DNA from: a virus
Length of the DNA: 41,327 nucleotides
Reading direction: 5' to 3' (one strand)
IMG/VR virus record: IMGVR_UViG_3300010397_000063
Coordinates: 1-41,327 of that record
Shown here piece by piece: positions 38,829 through 41,327 of the stretch (positions are counted from its first letter, which is position 1; every line of letters starts with the position of its first letter). Under the pieces are notes generated by a model. That model was not told the origin of the DNA, made no database searches, and was given only the letters and a program-made list of their open reading frames with translations. The translations under genes and the position numbers were made by a program.

Positions 38829-38848
38829 GGGATCTGCGGTTGGCAGCC
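38829..38848 (+). repeat. 20-bp direct repeat, copy 2
   Basis: GGGATCTGCGGTTGGCAGCC, one mismatch from copy 1 at 37510-37529 and in the same orientation. It lies 7 bp after the zinc-finger gene stop, upstream of the operon starting at 38984. The 162-bp gap 38822-38983 holds no other clear feature except the ribosome site AAGGAG before 38984. Confidence 0.75.
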
Positions 38849-38983
38849 ACAAATCCTCCAAACAATTTCTCAGCCCCGAACGCTTCGAGCGGAGGTAATG
38901 CCGCAGCGATTCGAAGTTAGTACCGGGAAGACCGTTGAAGAAACCACGGCGTAAGGCGAGAGCAAACACGGAAGGAGTCTCTT

Positions 38984-39202
38984 ATGAACTGCGAACACGT
39001 AAACGATCCAGAAACGTGTCCCTACTGCAAAGCCGAACATGGGCGATGCACGATGCCGAATCTTCATCGAGCGCTCACTGATCCTCGCGGAATTGGACTC
39101 ACTGATGTCCTCATTGGCGCCGAGAAAGACAGGCCGGGAAGTGTGCGGCGGCAATCCGGTCATGACATCTGGCTCGAACGAACGACGGTGGGTGTTGCGT
39201 GA
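38984..39202 (+). CDS. Small Cys-rich protein (72 aa)
   Basis: AAGGAG lies 7 nt before the ATG. The N-terminus CEHVNDPETCPYCKAEHGRC has four Cys and two His suited to zinc. The rest includes LTDPRGIGLTDVLIGAEKD. No family recognised. Its stop overlaps the next GTG. Confidence 0.7.
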   Translation: MNCEHVNDPETCPYCKAEHGRCTMPNLHRALTDPRGIGLTDVLIGAEKDRPGSVRRQSGHDIWLERTTVGVA

Positions 39203-39453
39203 ATAAAAATATCTCCATCTTCGCAATCGGTTTCATCGTCGCCGCTGCGCTCTCCGCTTTTAGTCACGAGATTGATGTGTTCCAGGCTATCGGTCTCGCG
39301 GTGGTGATTGCTGGAACCCTGCTGTTCATCTTTGTCGTGCTGACGCTGGCCCTGTTTGGAGCGTGGGTCCTATGGACTGTCGCGCTGGATAACCTCGGCG
39401 GAGCCGTCAGCGCTCTGAAAGACATGGGATTCATGAAGTCGGAGGGCAGGTAA
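39199..39453 (+). CDS. Two-pass membrane protein (84 aa)
   Basis: The GTG start overlaps the upstream stop (GTGA). Two hydrophobic helices are evident: ISIFAIGFIVAAALSAF and the longer IGLAVVIAGTLLFIFVVLTL-ALFGAWVLW. The C-terminal tail is short and cytoplasmic-like (SALKDMGFMKSEGR). An early membrane protein next to the switch could act in superinfection exclusion; no family recognised. Confidence 0.7.
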   Translation: MNKNISIFAIGFIVAAALSAFSHEIDVFQAIGLAVVIAGTLLFIFVVLTLALFGAWVLWTVALDNLGGAVSALKDMGFMKSEGR

Positions 39454-39665
39454 TGAGTCCCGAAGATCGCACGACAGCCCGTTCGCGAATTCTGCTCGCC
39501 ATGGTTGGCTGCGATGAATTCGAACAGGATTCGACGCTGCCGGGCCGTGTGCGCCTGCGAGCTGCAGAGATAAAGAAACATCTGAGGCTGGCCGCGGCTG
39601 TGATTCCCCCGGCTGAAGAAATCGAGCGAACGCCCAATGCGCATCTCGGGGCGGTGGAACCATGA
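39453..39665 (+). CDS. Hypothetical protein (70 aa)
   Basis: ATG overlaps the previous stop (TAATG). The product MSPEDRTTARSRILLAMVGC, then a helical Arg/Leu segment (VRLRAAEIKKHLRLAAAVI), is small and basic. It overlaps the nuclease start by 4 nt. No family recognised. Confidence 0.6.
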   Translation: MSPEDRTTARSRILLAMVGCDEFEQDSTLPGRVRLRAAEIKKHLRLAAAVIPPAEEIERTPNAHLGAVEP

Positions 39666-40489
39666 CCACTAACAGCGCTCGCCCCCAGCTCCACTACTCC
39701 GCGCTCGAAATGCTCTGGAAGTGCGGCGAGATGTTCTACCAGCGATACGTTATGAACCGGAAGGTTGCGCCAACGATCGCGCTGCACGTTGGTCGCGGCG
39801 TCGATGAAGCGGCGAATCTGAACCTAAACCACAAGATCGAAAAACAGGAACTGCTGCCGGTGGAGCAGGTCCTCGATGTAGCACGCGATACGGTCATGCA
39901 AGAAATCGAGCAGCAAGGCATCACGCTCACGGCTGAAGAGACGGACGAAAAAACAGCGAAGGCCAATGCGGTCGACAAGGCCGTGCGGCTCACGAAGGCG
40001 CATGCGACGCTCCTGGCGCCAATCCTTCAGCCCAAACGCGTGCAGGCGAAGTGGTCTCTCGAGATTCCGGGATTCCCTTTTGATGTGGTCGGCACGCGTG
40101 ACCTGGATGAAGTGAACGACACGATTCGCGATCTAAAAACATCGAAGCGGTCCGCGAATAAAGACACGGCCGATCGCTCCGACCAGCTCACGACGTATGC
40201 GCTCTCGAAATATGTGATCGAAGCCGTTTCGCTGCCGGTCACCGTCTGCATCGACACGATTGCCGATCTGAAGAAAGAAACCAAAGTTCAAACCCTGAAG
40301 TCCGAGCGCGACAAGAGCGACTTTCAGGTGATCGTCAATCGCATCGAAAACGCTGCCACCGTTCTCGAGAAGGGCGCATTCACGCCAGCACGTGAATCCG
40401 ACTGGTGGTGCTCTCTGACTTACTGCGGCTATGCCGCCAACTGCAAATACTTCCGAAAACCGAAATCCGTTTTCATAGAAGGAGACTGA
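39662..40489 (+). CDS. PD-(D/E)XK exonuclease, Cas4/RecB-like (275 aa)
   Basis: Motifs in order: Cys21 within WKCGEMFYQRY; LHVGRGVDEAANL (motif I-like Glu); FDVVGTRDLDE (catalytic Asp region near 141-147); DLKTSKRS (D-x-K, residues 157-160); QLTTYALSKY (Q-xxx-Y); and a C-terminal WWCSLTYCGYAANCKYF with three Cys. One N-terminal plus three C-terminal Cys is the arrangement of an Fe-S cluster in Cas4/AddB-type nucleases. It is paired with the putative annealing protein one base downstream, like lambda Exo-Bet: resection then annealing. Confidence 0.85.
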   Translation: MTTNSARPQLHYSALEMLWKCGEMFYQRYVMNRKVAPTIALHVGRGVDEAANLNLNHKIEKQELLPVEQVLDVARDTVMQEIEQQGITLTAEETDEKTAKANAVDKAVRLTKAHATLLAPILQPKRVQAKWSLEIPGFPFDVVGTRDLDEVNDTIRDLKTSKRSANKDTADRSDQLTTYALSKYVIEAVSLPVTVCIDTIADLKKETKVQTLKSERDKSDFQVIVNRIENAATVLEKGAFTPARESDWWCSLTYCGYAANCKYFRKPKSVFIEGD

Positions 40490-40490
40490 A

Positions 40491-41327
40491 ATGTCCACGA
40501 TTCAAGACGACGAACAAGTTGCCCTGCTCGAGGAAACCGCCGTTGCGGTCATGCTGCCGAGCGCTGCCGGCGCGCTGAACAAAAGCGAAGTTGAGGCGCA
40601 GCTCGACGCCGCACACAAATATCGGCGCAGCGTCCGGCAGTTTATGAACGACGCGATCACGCTCGCCACGCTCGACGTGGAGATCGCCGAGAGTTGCCTA
40701 TACAGCTTGCCTCGAGGCGGAAAAACAATCGACGGCCCATCGGTGCGCCTGGCGGAGATCTGTGCCAGCGCTTACGGGAACCTTCACATCGGGGCGCGCG
40801 TGGTTGGTGTCGAAGAAAAGGAAGTCGTTGCGCAGGGCGTCTGCTGGGACCTCGAGAAGAACATCCGCGTGACGATCGAGTCCCGGCGCCGGATCACGAA
40901 CCGCCAAGGCCGTCGCTATGACGACGACATGATCACCGTCACCGGGAATGCTGCCGCATCCATCGGGTTGCGCAATGCGATCTTCCGCGTGATTCCGCGG
41001 GCATACGTCAATCAGGTTTATCGAAAGGCGCGCGAGGTTGCTGTTGGTACAGCTTCCACCCTGGCCGCGCGCCGGCAGACGGTAATGGAGCGCTTGGTGA
41101 AGATGGGCGCGATGCCGGACCGGATTCTCGCGAAGATCGGAAAGCCCAGCGTCGACGACATCACCCTCGATGACATTGCCGTTCTTATTGGTCTCGGCAC
41201 TGCGATCAAAGACGGCAATGCAACGGTGGACGAAACGTTCCCCGCAGCGCAGCCGCCGGATAAAGGCAAAGTCAACCTCGCTGACATCAAGCCCGGCACG
41301 GAAGAAAACCGCGGCCATGGCAACGAA
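40491..41327 (+). CDS. Putative ssDNA-annealing recombinase, N-terminal part (continues at 1-354)
   Basis: ATG 40491 follows the nuclease stop by one base, with AGGAG upstream. Landmarks are KYRRSVRQFMNDAITLATLD, SLPRGGKTIDGPSVRLAEIC, ASAYGNLHIGARVVGVEEKE, DDDMITVTGNAAASIGLRNA and IFRVIPRAYVNQVYRKAREV. I recall this set from a widespread phage protein family that sits beside RecB-like nucleases and is often left unnamed; pairing suggests a RecT/Erf-like annealing role, but I cannot place it in a defined annealing superfamily. The frame has no stop before the window end; the full product is 355 aa when circularised. Confidence 0.7.
   Translation, partial: MSTIQDDEQVALLEETAVAVMLPSAAGALNKSEVEAQLDAAHKYRRSVRQFMNDAITLATLDVEIAESCLYSLPRGGKTIDGPSVRLAEICASAYGNLHIGARVVGVEEKEVVAQGVCWDLEKNIRVTIESRRRITNRQGRRYDDDMITVTGNAAASIGLRNAIFRVIPRAYVNQVYRKAREVAVGTASTLAARRQTVMERLVKMGAMPDRILAKIGKPSVDDITLDDIAVLIGLGTAIKDGNATVDETFPAAQPPDKGKVNLADIKPGTEENRGHGNE
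41205..41327. repeat. Terminal direct repeat (right copy)
   Basis: Identical to 1-123. See the left copy. Coordinates 41205-41327 should be merged with 1-123 when the circle is closed. Confidence 0.95.

Noticed and set aside
1-41327. tRNA or rRNA genes
   Set aside because: No cloverleaf with a GTTCRA-type T-arm and CCA end was recognised by eye. A dedicated tRNA search would be decisive.

Overview
The window is a nearly complete, circularly closed genome of a temperate, short-tailed (P22-like) dsDNA phage. Its first 123 bases (1-123) are identical to its last 123 (41205-41327), and one reading frame runs unbroken through the join, so the non-redundant circle is about 41,204 bp. Support for a tailed phage with a P22-like particle comes from the order small terminase, large terminase, large portal (751 aa), scaffold, coat protein with a P22-like inserted domain, gp4-like adaptor, beta-helix tailspike, gp10-like tail hub and three injection-type proteins. 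Support for a temperate life cycle comes from a 542-aa large serine integrase and two divergent HTH regulators on either side of an AT-rich operator region. The host is not shown directly. The G+C-rich DNA and several Sec signal peptides ending in an Ala-Gln cleavage motif suggest a diderm bacterium, possibly an Acidobacteriota member; this is inference only.

Layout: there are two transcription arms. The rightward arm starts at the switch (about 38.3 kb), crosses the join and ends at about 9.55 kb. It holds a regulator, small Cys-rich proteins, a PD-(D/E)XK nuclease plus putative annealing protein, then ParB-like 1, a HerA/FtsK-like ATPase, ParB-like 2 and a zinc-binding protein. Two paralogous signal-peptide proteins follow, on either side of a DUF5131 (Gp37/Gp68) protein. 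The leftward arm runs from about 38.2 kb to 9.55 kb: repressor-like HTH gene, small gene, integrase, Ala-repeat protein, a gene broken by two frameshifts, paired hairpins, replication genes (DUF1376-type initiator, helicase-loader-like protein, VRR-NUC nuclease), terminase, a GroES-like co-chaperonin, head genes, lysis genes and tail/injection genes. Many neighbours overlap by ATGA, GTGA or TAATG, which fits translational coupling in long operons.

Most unusual points: (1) five proteins, three of them inside the structural operon, begin with Sec signal peptides; (2) a ParB-HerA-ParB cassette has no ParA; (3) the only three long G-runs I saw (9, 7 and 8 G) all sit at the starts of genes in that cassette; (4) a phage GroES homologue carries a perfect 24-bp internal duplication; (5) a conserved-looking gene is read in three frames with two GGC-TA break sites; (6) a 9-bp minisatellite encodes xAA repeats and includes an inverted unit; (7) a 20-bp direct repeat lies on either side of the immunity region. 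Family assignments come from motifs and memory of the families; no searches were run.
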